Origin: Seonamhaeicola sp. S2-3
GTDB lineage: Bacteria > Bacteroidota > Bacteroidia > Flavobacteriales > Flavobacteriaceae
DNA: 64,000 nucleotides
Assembly (NCBI RefSeq): GCF_001971785.1
Contig: NZ_CP019389.1
Span: 879,001-943,000, forward strand
Direction: 5' to 3'
Below, one piece after another: positions 7,844 through 17,396 of this stretch; position 1 is the first letter of the stretch, and each line of letters opens with the position of its first letter. The notes beneath the pieces were generated by a model. It did no database searches, had not been told where the DNA came from, and saw only the letters and a list, made by a program, of their open reading frames with translations. Both the position numbers and the translations under genes were made by a program.

Positions 7844-8251
7844 ATGAAAAACACTTTCCTTTTTCTAATAGCTATTTTTACCGTATCAATAATTAACTCT
7901 CAAAACAAACAAGAAACGCTTCTACAAGAAAGTATAGAACGAGGCAGTGAAATATATAACGATTTTTGTATAAACTGCCATATGCCTAATGGCGAAGGTG
8001 TAAAAAACACATTTCCTCCATTAGCAAAATCAGACTATCTCATAAAAAATAGAGAAGCCAGCATTAGGGGCATTAAATATGGGCAAGAAGGTGAAATAAT
8101 AGTTAACGGAATTACTTACAATAATACAATGGCTCCTATGGGCTTAAGTGATGATGAAATTGCCGATGTTATGAACTATATAACCAACAATTGGGGAAAC
8201 AAGAATAGTAAAATAGTTACCGAAGAAGAAGTCTCTAAAATTAAAAAATAA
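7844..8251 (+). CDS. Small c-type cytochrome
   Basis: The 135 residues comprise a signal peptide (MKNTFLFLIAIFTVSIINSQ) and one haem-binding CINCH motif at about residues 44-48, within YNDFCINCHMPNGEG. The distal Met is probably in NTMAPMGLSDDEIADVMNYI, typical of class I cytochromes. An upstream GTG-type frame overlaps the preceding gene, but ATG at 7844 gives the proper signal peptide and a 4-base gap, so it was chosen. As third gene after the receptor and the PQQ-type dehydrogenase, it is the likely electron acceptor of that enzyme. Confidence 0.9.
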   Translation: MKNTFLFLIAIFTVSIINSQNKQETLLQESIERGSEIYNDFCINCHMPNGEGVKNTFPPLAKSDYLIKNREASIRGIKYGQEGEIIVNGITYNNTMAPMGLSDDEIADVMNYITNNWGNKNSKIVTEEEVSKIKK

Positions 8252-8256
8252 GTCAA

Positions 8257-8290
8257 TTGCTATAAAATATTTTACATTTAAGTAACTTTG
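8257..8290 (+). promoter_or_regulatory. Promoter of the udk operon
   Basis: TTG (8257-8259) and TAACTTTG (8283-8290) match the Bacteroidota -33 and -7 elements, spaced 23 bases apart. The -7 element ends 25 bases before the udk ATG. Confidence 0.5.
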
Positions 8291-8315
8291 TTAAAAGCCA
8301 ATTAATTTCCAATTT

Positions 8316-8921
8316 ATGCTCATTATAGGAATTGCAGGTGGTACCGGTTGCGGTAAAACCACTGTTGTTAATCAAATTTTAAACGAGTTACCTGAGGGCG
8401 AAGTTGGAGTTCTTTCTCAAGACTCCTACTACAAAGACACCTCTCATTTAACTTATGACCAACGTATTAAAATAAATTTTGACCACCCTAGCTCTATAGA
8501 TTTTAACCTTTTAGAAAAACACCTAAAAGAACTAAAAAACAACAAACCTATACAACAACCCGTATACTCGTTTGTTAAACACAATAGAACTGGTGATACT
8601 ATAATTACACACCCAAGAAAAGTAATGATAGTAGAAGGCATCTTAATTTTAACAAACCCAGAACTAAGAGAAATGTTCGACATAAAAATGTTTGTGCACG
8701 CCGATTCTGATGAGCGTTTAATAAGACGATTAAAACGAGACATAGCAGAACGCGGTAGAGATTTAGACGAGGTTTTATCTAGATATCAAAACACCTTAAA
8801 ACCCATGCATGATCAGTTTATTGAACCCATGAAAGAATATGCAGATATTATTATTCCAAACAACAAATACAATACTGTAGCCATTGATATTGTACGTACC
8901 ATAATTAACGAAAAATTGTAA
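8316..8921 (+). CDS. udk: Uridine kinase
   Basis: This 201-residue P-loop kinase has GIAGGTGCGKTTV at the N terminus, SQDSYYKD and FDHPSSIDF for nucleoside binding, and RLIRRLKRDIAERGRDLDEVL for the lid. The length is normal for the family (about 205-215). It phosphorylates uridine and cytidine with ATP or GTP in pyrimidine salvage. Its stop is immediately followed by the ATG of the FtsB/DivIC-like gene, so the two are cotranscribed. Confidence 0.95.
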   Translation: MLIIGIAGGTGCGKTTVVNQILNELPEGEVGVLSQDSYYKDTSHLTYDQRIKINFDHPSSIDFNLLEKHLKELKNNKPIQQPVYSFVKHNRTGDTIITHPRKVMIVEGILILTNPELREMFDIKMFVHADSDERLIRRLKRDIAERGRDLDEVLSRYQNTLKPMHDQFIEPMKEYADIIIPNNKYNTVAIDIVRTIINEKL

Positions 8922-9239
8922 ATGAACCTTTTTAAACATAAATTCTTTAAACCATTTAAAAACATTTTCATCCTTATTTTAGTGGCATTTGCCATATGGA
9001 TGTTGTTTTTTGATGCTAATTCTTGGGTCATTCACCACGAATTAAACACTGAAATTAAAGATTTAGAAAACGAAAAAGAATACTATAAAAAAGAGATTGA
9101 AAAAGACAATAAAATTTTAAAAGAACTAAGCACTGAAGAGGGATTAGAAAAGTTTGCTCGCGAAGAATATTACATGAAACGCGATAACGAAGAAATTTTT
9201 ATAATAGAATACGAAGATAGTTTAAAACAAGAAGAATGA
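8922..9239 (+). CDS. FtsB/DivIC-like septum formation protein
   Basis: The 105 residues comprise a short basic cytoplasmic tail, one membrane span (about 16-32, IFILILVAFAIWMLFF), a coiled coil (about 44-75, TEIKDLENEKEYYKKEIEK) and the conserved GLEKFAREEYYMKRDNEE block of the septum initiator family. The protein would bridge divisome components in the periplasm. It begins directly after udk and overlaps the start of mutA by 4 bases (ATGA), which implies translational coupling. Confidence 0.88.
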   Translation: MNLFKHKFFKPFKNIFILILVAFAIWMLFFDANSWVIHHELNTEIKDLENEKEYYKKEIEKDNKILKELSTEEGLEKFAREEYYMKRDNEEIFIIEYEDSLKQEE

Positions 9240-10594
9240 GTAAAACTTTGTTTAAAGAGTTTGATTCAGTTTCAGCTAAACAATGGAAACAAAAAATACA
9301 GTTCGATTTAAAAGGAGCTGATTATAATGATACCCTTGTTTGGCACACTAACAATGATATTTCTGTTAAACCATTCTATCATTCTGATGATTTTAAAACG
9401 TTCCCTCCGGTTTCAAATACCAAAGCTACCAATTGGAAAATTTGCGAAACTATTTTTGTTGCAAATACAGAAAAATCAAACTTAAAATCAATTAACGCTC
9501 TAAACAAAGGCGCAGATAGTATAAAATTTATCATTCCTTCTAAAGATGTTTCAATTGAAAGTTTGTTAAAAAACATCCATTTAACATCTACCGAAATTCA
9601 TTTTGAATTACAGTTTTTATCCCCAAATTTTGTAACTGAACTTATAAAAACTTCAACAGAAAAAAATTTTTATATCAATGTTGATGTCATAGGAAATCTT
9701 GCAAAAACTGGTAATTGGTTTAACAATTTAAATGATGATTTTTTAGAATTTAAAACCATAGTTAACCAAACAAATTCACTGTGTATTAATGCTTCACTAT
9801 ACCAAAATGCTGGAGCAAATATGGTACAACAACTAGCTTATACTCTTGCACATACCAATGAATACTTAAACTATTTAAAAGATATTAATAAAACTACAAA
9901 TGTAATTTTTAATGTATCTATAGGCTCTAATTACTTTTTTGAAATAGCTAAACTAAGAGCTTTACGCCTACTTTGGGAAACGCTAGCTTCAGAATATCAA
10001 ATCAATACAAATTGTCATATTTTTGCAACCCCCACTAAACGTAACAAAACAATTTACGATTACAATACCAACATGTTGCGTACCACAACAGAATGCATGA
10101 GTGCTATTTTAGGAGGTGCTAATACTATTAATAACTTACCCTATGATGCCATATTTCATAAAAACAATGAATTTAGCGATAGAATAGCCAGAAACCAACT
10201 ATTAATTTTAAAACATGAAAGCTATTTTAATAAAGTTAATAACCCCGCAGATGGTGCTTACTATATAGAGTCTCTCACAAATCAATTAGCCGATAAAGCT
10301 TTAACTTTATTTAAAAATATTGAATCTAATGGTGGTTTTTTAAAACAATTAAAAGTAGGCACTGTTCAAAGAAAAATTAAAGAATATGCCGCCAAAGAAC
10401 AAAACCAATTTAATGCAGGAAAAGAAATTCTTTTAGGCTCTAATAAACACCCTAACCCTAAAGATAAAATGAAGGGTAATTTAGAGCTTTACCCTTTTGT
10501 AAAAACATACCAAAGAAAAACTTTAATTGAACCTATAATAGAAAAACGATTAGCCGAAAATTTAGAACAACAACGTTTAAAAGAAGAAAATTAA
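9236..10594 (+). CDS. mutA: Methylmalonyl-CoA mutase, small subunit
   Basis: The 452 residues resemble the non-catalytic beta subunit of bacterial methylmalonyl-CoA mutase, with FDSVSAKQWKQKIQFDLKGADY at the N terminus and FEIAKLRALRLLWETLA and NPADGAYYIESLT later. It lacks the B12-binding DxHxxG motif, as expected. Together with the large subunit (11363-13485) it interconverts succinyl-CoA and methylmalonyl-CoA. The large-subunit gene is separated from it by a lipoprotein gene and a 122-bp gap. Confidence 0.92.
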   Translation: MSKTLFKEFDSVSAKQWKQKIQFDLKGADYNDTLVWHTNNDISVKPFYHSDDFKTFPPVSNTKATNWKICETIFVANTEKSNLKSINALNKGADSIKFIIPSKDVSIESLLKNIHLTSTEIHFELQFLSPNFVTELIKTSTEKNFYINVDVIGNLAKTGNWFNNLNDDFLEFKTIVNQTNSLCINASLYQNAGANMVQQLAYTLAHTNEYLNYLKDINKTTNVIFNVSIGSNYFFEIAKLRALRLLWETLASEYQINTNCHIFATPTKRNKTIYDYNTNMLRTTTECMSAILGGANTINNLPYDAIFHKNNEFSDRIARNQLLILKHESYFNKVNNPADGAYYIESLTNQLADKALTLFKNIESNGGFLKQLKVGTVQRKIKEYAAKEQNQFNAGKEILLGSNKHPNPKDKMKGNLELYPFVKTYQRKTLIEPIIEKRLAENLEQQRLKEEN

Positions 10595-10595
10595 A

Positions 10596-11240
10596 ATGAA
10601 AACAACAGTAAAAATTATTGCGTTTACATTAACACTTATTTTATTCAATTGTAAAAAACAAAACTCAAATTTTAATTACAAGTATTCAGACAAACCAACT
10701 ACCGTAGCTTGTGAAATTTCAAATGAAAACCTGTACAAAGAAGCACTTTACGCTTTTGAGGATGACATTTTAAATTTTTACGGAAAAAACAAAAGAGCTA
10801 CTAATTCAACTCCTACCTTAACATACGCATACAATCAATTTATTAGAACTGTAGTGTACAGCCATGTTCCTTATGAAAGTGTAGTATCAAAACACACCTT
10901 AGATGTTTTTAAAGCTCTAAAAGACGACAATACGCTTTGGGATGCAGAAAACACAAAAAGTCATTTAAACTACAACAGCCCACTAATAAAGTGTATTTCA
11001 AAAAATATAAAAGACAACAATTTAAAAGAAACCTTTAATTCATTATTGTCGGTTAACGATTTAGACCCCAAACTTTTTGGAGCGCCTTTAACAACAAAAT
11101 ACAGAAATGCTTTAAACGACAAATATTTGGCTACTTATATTGCTTTCGATTTTTATTATTCAAAATTATTTGACATTGATTATTCAAAAATAAATTTTGA
11201 CAAACCTGATAATAAAGTAGATTTTAACAAAACACCTTAA
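10596..11240 (+). CDS. Hypothetical lipoprotein between the mutase subunits
   Basis: The 214 residues comprise a signal peptide with lipobox (LILFNC, Cys at about residue 19) and then a hydrophilic domain of no family I recognise. It starts 1 base after mutA, so it is cotranscribed with it. Nothing in the sequence connects it to mutase chemistry. Confidence 0.75.
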   Translation: MKTTVKIIAFTLTLILFNCKKQNSNFNYKYSDKPTTVACEISNENLYKEALYAFEDDILNFYGKNKRATNSTPTLTYAYNQFIRTVVYSHVPYESVVSKHTLDVFKALKDDNTLWDAENTKSHLNYNSPLIKCISKNIKDNNLKETFNSLLSVNDLDPKLFGAPLTTKYRNALNDKYLATYIAFDFYYSKLFDIDYSKINFDKPDNKVDFNKTP

Positions 11241-11362
11241 CAACTATAACTGGTAATAGCAGGTGTTCTAATTCTAATTTGTAGTTAACTCTGCTAAGAA
11301 TTAAAAACAAAAAACTTGCTTCTTTAAAAGGAAGCTATACTGAATAAATTATCTTAAAAACA

Positions 11363-12622
11363 ATGCAAAGAAAAAACCTTCAACATATCAAAATAAAAAC
11401 TCCAAACAACAATAAAAAGTTTGAGGTTTCAACTTTTAATACTGCTGAAGGTATTAACATAAAATCAAATTATTCAAAAGAAGACATTGAAAACATAGAA
11501 CACCTTGATTTTGTAGCTGGTATAGCCCCCAATTTACGTGGACCATACAGTACCATGTATGTTCGCCGGCCTTGGACTATTAGACAATACGCAGGTTTTA
11601 GTACCGCAGAAGAAAGTAATGCCTTTTACCGCAGAAATTTAGCGGCGGGCCAAAAAGGATTATCTGTAGCGTTTGATTTAGCTACACACAGAGGTTATGA
11701 TAGTGACCACGAACGCGTTGTGGGCGATGTTGGTAAAGCAGGTGTTGCCATTGATTCGGTTGAAGATATGAAAGTACTTTTCAACCAAATACCATTAGAT
11801 AAAATGTCGGTTTCCATGACCATGAATGGCGCGGTATTACCCATTATGGCATTTTATATTGTGGCTGCCGAAGAACAAGGTGTAAAACCAGAATTATTAT
11901 CAGGCACCATTCAAAATGATATTTTAAAAGAATTTATGGTGCGTAACACCTACATTTACCCGCCAACGCCTTCAATGAAAATCATATCTGATATTTTTGA
12001 ATTCACCAGCAAAAACATGCCTAAATTCAATAGTATTAGTATTTCGGGCTATCATATGCAAGAAGCTGGTGCTACCTGCGATATTGAACTAGCTTACACC
12101 CTAGCCGATGGGTTAGAATATATTAGAAAAGGACTTGAAGCTGGTATGGATATTGACACTTTTGCTCCACGTTTATCATTCTTTTGGGCCATTGGCATGA
12201 ATCATTTTATGGAAATTGCCAAAATGCGTGCGGCCCGTATGCTGTGGGCTAAAATTGTTAAACAATTCAACCCTAAAAACCCAAAATCGTTAGCATTACG
12301 AACGCATTGTCAAACAAGTGGCTGGAGTTTAACCGAGCAAGATCCTTTTAATAATGTAGCCAGAACCACCATTGAAGCTACTGCAGCTGCCTTTGGTGGC
12401 ACACAAAGTTTACACACTAATGCTTTAGACGAAGCCATTGCTTTACCAACCGATTTTTCGGCAAGAATAGCAAGAAACACGCAAATATTCTTACAAGAAG
12501 AAACACACATTACCAAAACTGTAGACCCTTGGGCAGGCAGCTATTATGTTGAAAAATTAACCCATGATATTGCACATAAAGCATGGGCGTTAATTGAAGA
12601 AATTGAAGAACTGGGGGCATGA
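11363..12622 (+). CDS. mutB: Methylmalonyl-CoA mutase large subunit, N-terminal part (frameshifted)
   Basis: The 419 residues cover most of the substrate-binding TIM barrel: [61 protein letters not shown] and [13 protein letters not shown]. The frame ends EEIEELGA-stop, whereas the family reads on as ELGGMTKAI. The G run at 12613-12617 has five bases; six would give Gly-Gly-Met and rejoin the downstream frame into a normal protein of about 707 residues. Cause undecided: a real mutation, a sequencing error in the run, or slippage. The ATGA overlap with the second frame could still allow both pieces to be made. Confidence 0.88.
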   Translation: MQRKNLQHIKIKTPNNNKKFEVSTFNTAEGINIKSNYSKEDIENIEHLDFVAGIAPNLRGPYSTMYVRRPWTIRQYAGFSTAEESNAFYRRNLAAGQKGLSVAFDLATHRGYDSDHERVVGDVGKAGVAIDSVEDMKVLFNQIPLDKMSVSMTMNGAVLPIMAFYIVAAEEQGVKPELLSGTIQNDILKEFMVRNTYIYPPTPSMKIISDIFEFTSKNMPKFNSISISGYHMQEAGATCDIELAYTLADGLEYIRKGLEAGMDIDTFAPRLSFFWAIGMNHFMEIAKMRAARMLWAKIVKQFNPKNPKSLALRTHCQTSGWSLTEQDPFNNVARTTIEATAAAFGGTQSLHTNALDEAIALPTDFSARIARNTQIFLQEETHITKTVDPWAGSYYVEKLTHDIAHKAWALIEEIEELGA

Positions 12623-13485
12623 CAAAAGCCATTGAAGCTGGTATACCTAAAATACGTATTGAAGAAGCTGCAGCAAAAAAACAAGCTAGAATAGATTCTA
12701 ATCAAGATATTATTGTTGGAGTTAACAAATATAAACTTGAAGAAGAAGCGCCTATAGCAACCTTAGAAGTTGATAACCAAACCGTAAGAAACCAACAAAT
12801 TGAAAGTTTAAAAAAGCTTAAAGCCAAAAGAAATTCTAAAAAAGTACAACAGGCACTTTCAAAATTAACCAAAGCCGCTAAAACAGGTGAAGAAAATTTA
12901 CTAGCTTTAGCTATTGAAGCCGCAAGAGAACGTGCTACTTTAGGTGAAATAAGCGACGCCCTTGAAGTAGTTTTTGGACGTTACAAAGCTCAAATAAAAT
13001 CATTCTCTGGTGTTTATAGCAAAGAAATGAAAAACGACAAATCATTTAAAAAAGCACAAGAACTAGCCGACACTTTTGCAGAACAAGAAGGCAGACGCCC
13101 ACGTATTATGATAGCTAAAATGGGACAAGATGGTCATGATCGTGGTGCCAAAGTTGTTGCTACAAGTTATGCCGATGTTGGCTTTGATGTAGATATTGGT
13201 CCGTTATTCCAAACACCGCAAGAAACAGCTAAACAAGCTATTGAAAATGATGTACACATTTTAGGAATTTCTTCGTTAGCCGCAGGTCATAAAACCTTAG
13301 TTCCTCAAGTAATTGAAGCGCTTAAAAAGTATGGACGTGATGATATTATGGTAATTGTTGGTGGCGTAATACCAAAACAAGATTATCAATTTTTATTTGA
13401 TGCAGGCGCTATTGCAGTTTTTGGCCCTGGCACAAAAATTAGCGATGCAGCCATTAAAATTTTAGAGATTTTATTAGATGAATAA
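12619..13485 (+). CDS. mutB: Methylmalonyl-CoA mutase large subunit, C-terminal part with B12-binding domain
   Basis: The 288 residues begin [18 protein letters not shown], which continues the barrel of the preceding frame, and end with the cobalamin-binding domain: [20 protein letters not shown] (the DxHxxG motif that ligates cobalt through His), [15 protein letters not shown] and VIVGGVIP. The start ATG overlaps the previous stop (ATGA). Natural two-gene mutases elsewhere split close to the B12 domain, not inside the barrel as here, so a frameshift of one gene is the more likely reading. Confidence 0.88.
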   Translation: MTKAIEAGIPKIRIEEAAAKKQARIDSNQDIIVGVNKYKLEEEAPIATLEVDNQTVRNQQIESLKKLKAKRNSKKVQQALSKLTKAAKTGEENLLALAIEAARERATLGEISDALEVVFGRYKAQIKSFSGVYSKEMKNDKSFKKAQELADTFAEQEGRRPRIMIAKMGQDGHDRGAKVVATSYADVGFDVDIGPLFQTPQETAKQAIENDVHILGISSLAAGHKTLVPQVIEALKKYGRDDIMVIVGGVIPKQDYQFLFDAGAIAVFGPGTKISDAAIKILEILLDE

Positions 13486-13486
13486 A

Positions 13487-13522
13487 AACCAAAAACACAC
13501 TTTTATAAGTATGTTTTTGGTT
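13487..13522. terminator. Bidirectional terminator between mutB and the T9SS cargo gene
   Basis: AACCAAAAACACACTT (13487-13502) and AAGTATGTTTTTGGTT (13507-13522) form a 16-bp stem with one mismatch and a 4-base loop. It lies between two converging genes. Confidence 0.75.
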
Positions 13523-13543
13523 CAAAATAAAGACTATAACCAC

Positions 13544-14884
13544 CTACTGAACTACTACTTTTTTACTCTCCCCCATACTAGTTTTAAACAAATAAACACC
13601 TTTACTCAAGTTTTTTAAACTTATTTTAGAAGCACTTAAAACACCTTTTTTATAACTGCCAGACACTAATAAATTTCCTGAAATGGTGTACAATTGCCAT
13701 GAAAAGGAATCATTAGAGTTAATATAAATTTCATTTGTAGTTGGATTAGGATAAAGTATTAACTTATTTTCTAAATTAAAGTCTTGTATATTAAGAGAAC
13801 TAGTATTTTCTGAATATAAAATATACCTAAAGACAGCATAAAATTGCCCATCAATATCAAAAAAACATTTTCCTGTGAAAGGGCCGCCGCCATCTATTCC
13901 GGTAATATCTCCTTGTTTAAAAAGCACACTTTCTGTATTAGAGTATAAATACCTAGGCGAGTCTTCAAAACCAGGGAAATAATAGGTTACAATAACATCA
14001 TTATTATTGGCATAAATATTAGATATAAAATTTAATTCGCCTTCTACATCTCCTAAAGCCCCTGCATTAGTTAACTGCCAAGTAACACCGTCATCTTCAG
14101 AAACATAAACATCTGTTGAATTTGTGTCTGTTGTACCTGCACCATAAAACAACTTATCTTGATTATTAGATACTAGAAAACCACCTTCAAAATTATCAGG
14201 AAGTCCCGTTTTTGAAATTGGTTGCCAAGTCGCTCCAAAATCGTTTGACTTTGTTATTTTTTCATCCTTGCTACTTACATAACCATTTAATGCATACCAA
14301 GCATTACCAATTGAAGTAAAAGCCGTATGTTTGTTATAGTAATTATTTGAATATGTTTTCAAAGGTTTCCATTTAGCATCACCAATTTTCTTGTAATAAG
14401 CAAAATTATAAACATGAGCATTATAAGCAACAACATAATCTTCACTTAATTTAGCCAAAACAAAAGCATCTTTATACTCTGGTTCGGTTAAAGATGTATA
14501 TTTACCTGGTAAGCCATCGGTATCTAAAACCCAAGTACTTCCGTTATCTGTTGAATAATAGTATTTATAACCCAAATTTGAACTTACAGCAGCATACATT
14601 CTATCTTTTACTCCTAAATACTGGGCTACTTGTTCTTTGTTTGATGTGTTTGTAAATATTGGCACAGGAGAACTCCACGTAGCACCTTTATCTGTTGAAT
14701 AAATAAAATTGTTATAATACTGCACACCATCACTTCCTGATGCAAAAATTGTTTCATTTAAATAACCATAAACAATGGCACTTTTAAATATTTCTTCTGG
14801 ATTTTCAGGCAATGTTGACGTCCATTTTTGTGAAAACATTTGAGCTGTAAAAATAAGTGCAAGCAGTGTAATTTTAAATTTCAT
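13544..14884 (-). CDS. Secreted BNR-repeat protein with T9SS type A sorting tail
   Basis: The 446 residues comprise a signal peptide (MKFKITLLALIFTAQMFSQ), several BNR/Asp-box-like motifs (YSTDKGATWSS, YSTDNGSTWVL, SNDFGATWQPI, SEDDGVTWQLT) of a sialidase-like propeller, and a C-terminal sorting domain from about 365 (NKLILYPNPTTNEIYI ... GVYLFKTSMGESKKVVVQ). The protein would be exported by Sec and secreted or surface-anchored by the type IX system. Catalytic residues of sialidases are not evident, so a binding or structural role is as likely as an enzymatic one. It is transcribed alone. Confidence 0.85.
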   Translation of the reverse strand: MKFKITLLALIFTAQMFSQKWTSTLPENPEEIFKSAIVYGYLNETIFASGSDGVQYYNNFIYSTDKGATWSSPVPIFTNTSNKEQVAQYLGVKDRMYAAVSSNLGYKYYYSTDNGSTWVLDTDGLPGKYTSLTEPEYKDAFVLAKLSEDYVVAYNAHVYNFAYYKKIGDAKWKPLKTYSNNYYNKHTAFTSIGNAWYALNGYVSSKDEKITKSNDFGATWQPISKTGLPDNFEGGFLVSNNQDKLFYGAGTTDTNSTDVYVSEDDGVTWQLTNAGALGDVEGELNFISNIYANNNDVIVTYYFPGFEDSPRYLYSNTESVLFKQGDITGIDGGGPFTGKCFFDIDGQFYAVFRYILYSENTSSLNIQDFNLENKLILYPNPTTNEIYINSNDSFSWQLYTISGNLLVSGSYKKGVLSASKISLKNLSKGVYLFKTSMGESKKVVVQ

Positions 14885-14910
14885 AAATAATTTTATTAGA
14901 TTTTAAAGCA

Positions 14911-14918
14911 CAAAAATA
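14911..14918 (-). promoter_or_regulatory. -7 promoter element of the T9SS cargo gene
   Basis: TATTTTTG on the minus strand matches TAnnTTTG and lies 26 bases upstream of the ATG. No clear -33 element was identified. Confidence 0.4.
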
Positions 14919-15066
14919 TTTTTAGCTTATTAAATTTGAAATACGTAAAACATCGTATATTCAATAAAAAGCATACTAGTTTTAGTATTTAAAACTTGTT
15001 AACAAAAATGGATTTTTATTCCTCGTAAATAATTGTATTTTTACCGATAATAAAACCGATAATTTA

Positions 15067-15831
15067 ATGGGTAAAATCATTGCTATTGCTAATCAAAAAG
15101 GCGGTGTAGGAAAAACAACTACATCTATTAATTTAGCAGCTTCATTAGGAGTACTAGAAAAGAAAGTGTTATTGATAGATGCTGACCCTCAAGCAAATGC
15201 AACTTCTGGAATTGGAATTGATGTAGAATCTGTTGAAGTTGGAACCTATCAACTTTTAGAACATTCTCATTCTGCTAAAGAAGCTATTATTAAAACAGAC
15301 ACGCCTAATTTGGATATTATTCCGGCTCATATTGACCTTGTTGCCATTGAAATTGAACTGGTTGATAAAAAATCAAGAGAATATATGCTCAAAAAGGCAA
15401 TTCAAGACATAAAAAATGAATATGACTATGTTTTAATTGATTGCGCACCATCACTTGGTTTATTAACGCTTAATGCTCTTACTGCTGCCAACGCTGTTAT
15501 TATACCTATTCAGTGTGAGTATTTTGCATTAGAAGGATTGGGCAAATTATTAAACACTGTTAAAAGTGTACAAAAAATACATAATCAAGATTTAGATATA
15601 GAAGGCTTATTACTAACCATGTATGATGCGCGCTTAAGATTATCAAACCAAGTAGTTGAAGAAGTTCAAAAACATTTTAACAACATGGTTTTTCAAACTA
15701 TTATTCAAAGAAATGTTCGCTTAAGTGAAGCTCCAAGTTATGGTGAAAGCATAATTAATTATGATGCCAGTAGTAAAGGCGCTAATAATTACTTAAGTTT
15801 GGCAAAAGAAATTATCAATAAAAATTCCTAA
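15067..15831 (+). CDS. parA: Chromosome partitioning ATPase ParA/Soj
   Basis: The 254 residues contain the deviant Walker A motif KGGVGKTT at 11-18, DADPQANAT (Walker A') and DYVLIDCAPSLGLLT (Walker B). The length is normal for chromosomal Soj. It drives segregation of the origin together with ParB, encoded 3 bases downstream. The two head a block with DUF5683, dapB, lepB, wbqC and DUF6122. Confidence 0.95.
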   Translation: MGKIIAIANQKGGVGKTTTSINLAASLGVLEKKVLLIDADPQANATSGIGIDVESVEVGTYQLLEHSHSAKEAIIKTDTPNLDIIPAHIDLVAIEIELVDKKSREYMLKKAIQDIKNEYDYVLIDCAPSLGLLTLNALTAANAVIIPIQCEYFALEGLGKLLNTVKSVQKIHNQDLDIEGLLLTMYDARLRLSNQVVEEVQKHFNNMVFQTIIQRNVRLSEAPSYGESIINYDASSKGANNYLSLAKEIINKNS

Positions 15832-15834
15832 AAT

Positions 15835-16743
15835 ATGGCTAAGGCAACAAAAAAACAGGCTTTAGGTAGAGGTTTATCGGCACTATTAAAAGACCCAGAG
15901 AACGATATTCAATCGGTTCAAGATAAAAATGCCGATAAAGTTATAGGTAATATTATTGAACTCGATTTAGATTTTATTGAGGTTAATCCGTTTCAGCCTA
16001 GAACTAATTTTAGTGAAGAATCTTTACAAGAATTAGCCTCTTCTATTAAAGAATTAGGTATTATTCAGCCCATAACTGTAAGAAAGTTAGAGTTTAATAA
16101 ATACCAACTCGTTTCTGGTGAACGCCGTTTTAGAGCTTCAAAATTAATTGGCTTAGAAACCATTCCTGCCTATATAAGAATTGCTAACGACCAAGAATCG
16201 TTAGAAATGGCATTGGTAGAAAACATCCAACGTCAAGATTTAGACCCTATTGAGATTGCCTTATCATACCAACGCTTAATTGATGAAATTAACCTTACTC
16301 AAGAACAAATGAGTGAGCGTGTTGGTAAAAAACGTTCTACCATAACAAACTATTTAAGGTTGTTAAAATTAGACCCCATCATTCAAACAGGTATGAGAGA
16401 TGGTTTTATTTCTATGGGGCATGGGCGCGCGTTAATTTCTGTTGAAGACCATAAAGTGCAGCTAGAAATTTATGAAAAAGTGCTTCAAAATGAACTTTCT
16501 GTAAGGGCTACCGAAACTTTAATTAGAAATTACAACACTTCTAAAGAAGTAAAAATACCTTCAAAAAACAACCAAGAAGAAACTCCAAATTACATAAAAA
16601 AAGGCATTGGAGTGTTTTCAGAATACTTTGGGCACAAAATTGACGTTAAAGTTTCTAAAAATGGTAAAGGAAAAATAACTATTCCTTTTCATTCAGAAGA
16701 AGACTTTAATCGTATTAAAAAATTAATTCAGGGTGCTAAATAA
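15835..16743 (+). CDS. parB: Chromosome partitioning protein ParB/Spo0J
   Basis: In these 302 residues, LGRGLSALL near the N terminus, the CTPase/ParB-N domain with VSGERRFRASKLIG (GERRxRA motif) and NIQRQDLDPIEIA, then a helix-turn-helix (LTQEQMSERVGKKRSTITNYLRLLKL) and a C-terminal dimer domain are all present. It binds parS and loads condensin. I did not find a parS site (TGTTTCACGTGAAACA type) in the window. The stop overlaps the next gene's GTG start by 11 bases. Confidence 0.95.
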   Translation: MAKATKKQALGRGLSALLKDPENDIQSVQDKNADKVIGNIIELDLDFIEVNPFQPRTNFSEESLQELASSIKELGIIQPITVRKLEFNKYQLVSGERRFRASKLIGLETIPAYIRIANDQESLEMALVENIQRQDLDPIEIALSYQRLIDEINLTQEQMSERVGKKRSTITNYLRLLKLDPIIQTGMRDGFISMGHGRALISVEDHKVQLEIYEKVLQNELSVRATETLIRNYNTSKEVKIPSKNNQEETPNYIKKGIGVFSEYFGHKIDVKVSKNGKGKITIPFHSEEDFNRIKKLIQGAK

Positions 16744-17350
16744 ATCCGTTATAGTAAGTGTACTTGCCTTTTTGTTTTGTTTTTCATTAGTAGCTCAAGA
16801 AAAAGAGGAGAAAACAAAGAAAAAGAGAATATCAAAAGAAATTGTTGTAGACTCTGTAATAAAAAGAGAACCTATAAACCCTTTATCTCCAGCTAAAGCT
16901 GCTTTTTATTCTGCCATCCTACCTGGTTTAGGACAAGCATACAATAAAAGATACTGGAAAATACCCATTGTTTATGGGGCTTTAGGAACCGGTATTTACT
17001 TTTATGTAAACAATAACAAAGAGTATAATAGATATAGAGATGCATACAAAAGAAGGCTTGCAGGCTATACAGATGATGAATTTTACTTTGACTCTAGCGG
17101 TAACCAACTTTCTACCCCAAGAGTTAGTACAGATGGTTTAGAAGATGCACAAGATTTTTATAGCCGAAACAAGGAAATATCACTATTGGTAACCATAGGC
17201 ATTTATGCTCTTAATATTATTGATGCCAATGTTGATGCACACCTTTTGCAATATAATGTTGACGAAAACTTATCTTTGGCTCCGCATTATGAATTTAACG
17301 AATTTGATGCTACAAGTAATTTAGGATTAACTTTAAATTTTAAATTTTAA
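16733..17350 (+). CDS. DUF5683 membrane protein
   Basis: The 205 residues comprise a signal peptide (about 1-21), a conserved block SPAKAAFYSAILPGLGQAYNKRYWKIPIVYGALGTGIYFYV with one or two membrane segments, and a second hydrophobic segment LLVTIGIYALNIIDANVDAHL. This matches the DUF5683 family, found downstream of parAB in many Flavobacteriia. The start is GTG at 16733, inside the parB end, because no ATG precedes the signal peptide. Molecular function unknown. Confidence 0.85.
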   Translation: MLNKSVIVSVLAFLFCFSLVAQEKEEKTKKKRISKEIVVDSVIKREPINPLSPAKAAFYSAILPGLGQAYNKRYWKIPIVYGALGTGIYFYVNNNKEYNRYRDAYKRRLAGYTDDEFYFDSSGNQLSTPRVSTDGLEDAQDFYSRNKEISLLVTIGIYALNIIDANVDAHLLQYNVDENLSLAPHYEFNEFDATSNLGLTLNFKF

Positions 17351-17396
17351 ATTTAACCCATAAAAAAACTATTAACTTTTACTAAATTTTAAATAA

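Noticed and set aside
12619-13485. A natural two-gene mutase with a separate B12-binding subunit
   Set aside because: Known split mutases separate near the B12 domain. Here the break is within the barrel and one inserted G restores the family consensus, so frameshift is preferred.
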